From the NCBI GenBank assembly GCA_002869425.1, contig PKSZ01000499.1:1-6900 (forward strand): a DNA stretch of 6,900 nucleotides, given 5' to 3'. Source of the stretch: Marinilabiliales bacterium (GTDB lineage Bacteria > Bacteroidota > Bacteroidia > Bacteroidales > BM523). The position numbers were made by a program, and so were the translations under genes. The notes under the pieces were generated by a model. It was not told the origin of the DNA, did not search any database, and worked only from the letters and a program-made list of their open reading frames with translations. Of the stretch, positions 6,422 to 6,900 are shown piece by piece; position 1 is the first letter of the stretch; each line of letters begins with the position of its first letter.

Positions 6422-6900
6422 TTATTTATTTTTCAAATAGTATGCAACGGTATTTTTCAATGCATCATCAAATTTAACAAAATCATTTTCAATTTTTGAT
6501 ACCACAGGATGTGTATCCAACACATAAAGGCTATCAAACAAACTATTTACAAGTTGTGGCTTAACAATTCTCAGTAATGGAATAAACAATCTTACCGACA
6601 TCAATTTGCTATTTTTTTGCAGATAAGTCAATATTTTTTCACTTAAAAATGTTGTGCTTAGGGGTTCTCCATCAATTTGAATTATCAGACCTGAAACATT
6701 ATCCTTTATCACTTGTATCAAAATGCGACTCAGATTATCAACATAAATAAAATTTCTTTTGTTTTTAATGTTGCCCAACGGCAAAAAGCTTTTATTATCC
6801 AATAATCCAATTAACCGATCCAGGTTACCCGGTGCTCCAGGTCCAAATACCATAGGAGGTCTGATAATAGAAACCGTAAAATCTTCTTCCTGTAATCTTA
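6422..6900 (-). CDS. NAD-dependent sugar-nucleotide epimerase/reductase, C-terminal part
   Basis: The C-terminal 158 residues of an extended short-chain dehydrogenase (NAD-dependent epimerase/dehydratase family); the N-terminal Rossmann GxxGxxG and the YxxxK catalytic pair lie beyond the window. The frame is open to the right edge. Codons before the ATG at 6853 encode SIIRPP, which joins MVFGPGAPGN to form the well-known family segment RPPxVxGPGAPGN, so that methionine is internal. NFIYVDNL, about 18 residues past the GPGAPGN segment, is the conserved strand that follows the substrate-binding region. The GAPGN form is common in WbpV-like enzymes, which reduce or epimerise C4 of a UDP-4-keto-6-deoxy-HexNAc. 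Placement just upstream of a WbpL-like transferase supports a role in making that enzyme's UDP-sugar (for example UDP-QuiNAc or UDP-FucNAc), but this is inference from context. A UDP-glucose/GlcNAc 4-epimerase is the main alternative. Confidence 0.85.
   Translation of the reverse strand, partial: RLQEEDFTVSIIRPPMVFGPGAPGNLDRLIGLLDNKSFLPLGNIKNKRNFIYVDNLSRILIQVIKDNVSGLIIQIDGEPLSTTFLSEKILTYLQKNSKLMSVRLFIPLLRIVKPQLVNSLFDSLYVLDTHPVVSKIENDFVKFDDALKNTVAYYLKNK

Noticed and set aside
6851..6853. ATG at 6853 (minus) as the start of a small 143-residue protein
   Set aside because: The codons before it encode IIRPP, completing a conserved SDR segment, so the gene continues past the window edge.
1..6900. 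Possible defence system, mobile element, CRISPR array or RNA gene
   Set aside because: No transposase, integrase, nuclease, helicase, toxin or repeat array is visible, and the short intergenic gaps leave no room for a tRNA or large structured RNA except 3503-3629, where I see none.

Overview
The window is AT-rich with tight gene packing and no convincing Shine-Dalgarno sites ahead of the starts. The divergent promoter candidates resemble the Bacteroidota pattern (TTG, about 20 bases, then TAnnTTTG), and the protein variants also fit that phylum. A member of the Bacteroidota is the most likely source. This is an inference from style, not a taxonomic match.

Layout: (1) Positions 1-2208, plus strand, hold an ATP-grasp ligase whose 5' end lies outside the window. 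It overlaps by 14 bases a protein with an N-terminal GNAT acyltransferase domain and a second, degenerate GNAT-like half. (2) Positions 2222-3502, minus strand, hold a complete dicarboxylate/amino acid:cation symporter (SDF family), convergent with the pair before it. (3) A 127-base divergent promoter region (3503-3629) separates it from a plus-strand pair. The pair is a uridine-phosphorylase-type nucleoside phosphorylase followed, after a single TAG and in the same frame, by a SirB1-like transglutaminase-fold protein with no cysteine. (4) Positions 5425-6900, minus strand, hold a WecA/WbpL-type polyprenyl-phosphate sugar-1-phosphate transferase. Upstream of it is the C-terminal part of an NAD-dependent sugar-nucleotide epimerase/reductase that runs off the right edge.

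The right-hand pair is the typical initiation module of a surface polysaccharide pathway: a nucleotide sugar is finished by the SDR enzyme and its sugar-1-phosphate is loaded onto undecaprenyl phosphate. The left-hand ATP-grasp/GNAT pair is of a kind often found near polysaccharide or peptide-like modification genes and is the least understood part of the window. The central genes (symporter, nucleoside phosphorylase, SirB1-like protein) look like ordinary metabolism between the two accessory segments.

Both terminal genes are truncated by the window, and the first ATG visible in each is an internal methionine. I found no RNA gene, insertion sequence, CRISPR array, phage gene or clear rho-independent terminator. 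There is no gene-free stretch longer than 300 bases. I found no convincing evidence of a wholly new system. The best candidates for a second look are the ATP-grasp/GNAT pair and the residue losses in the SirB1-like protein.
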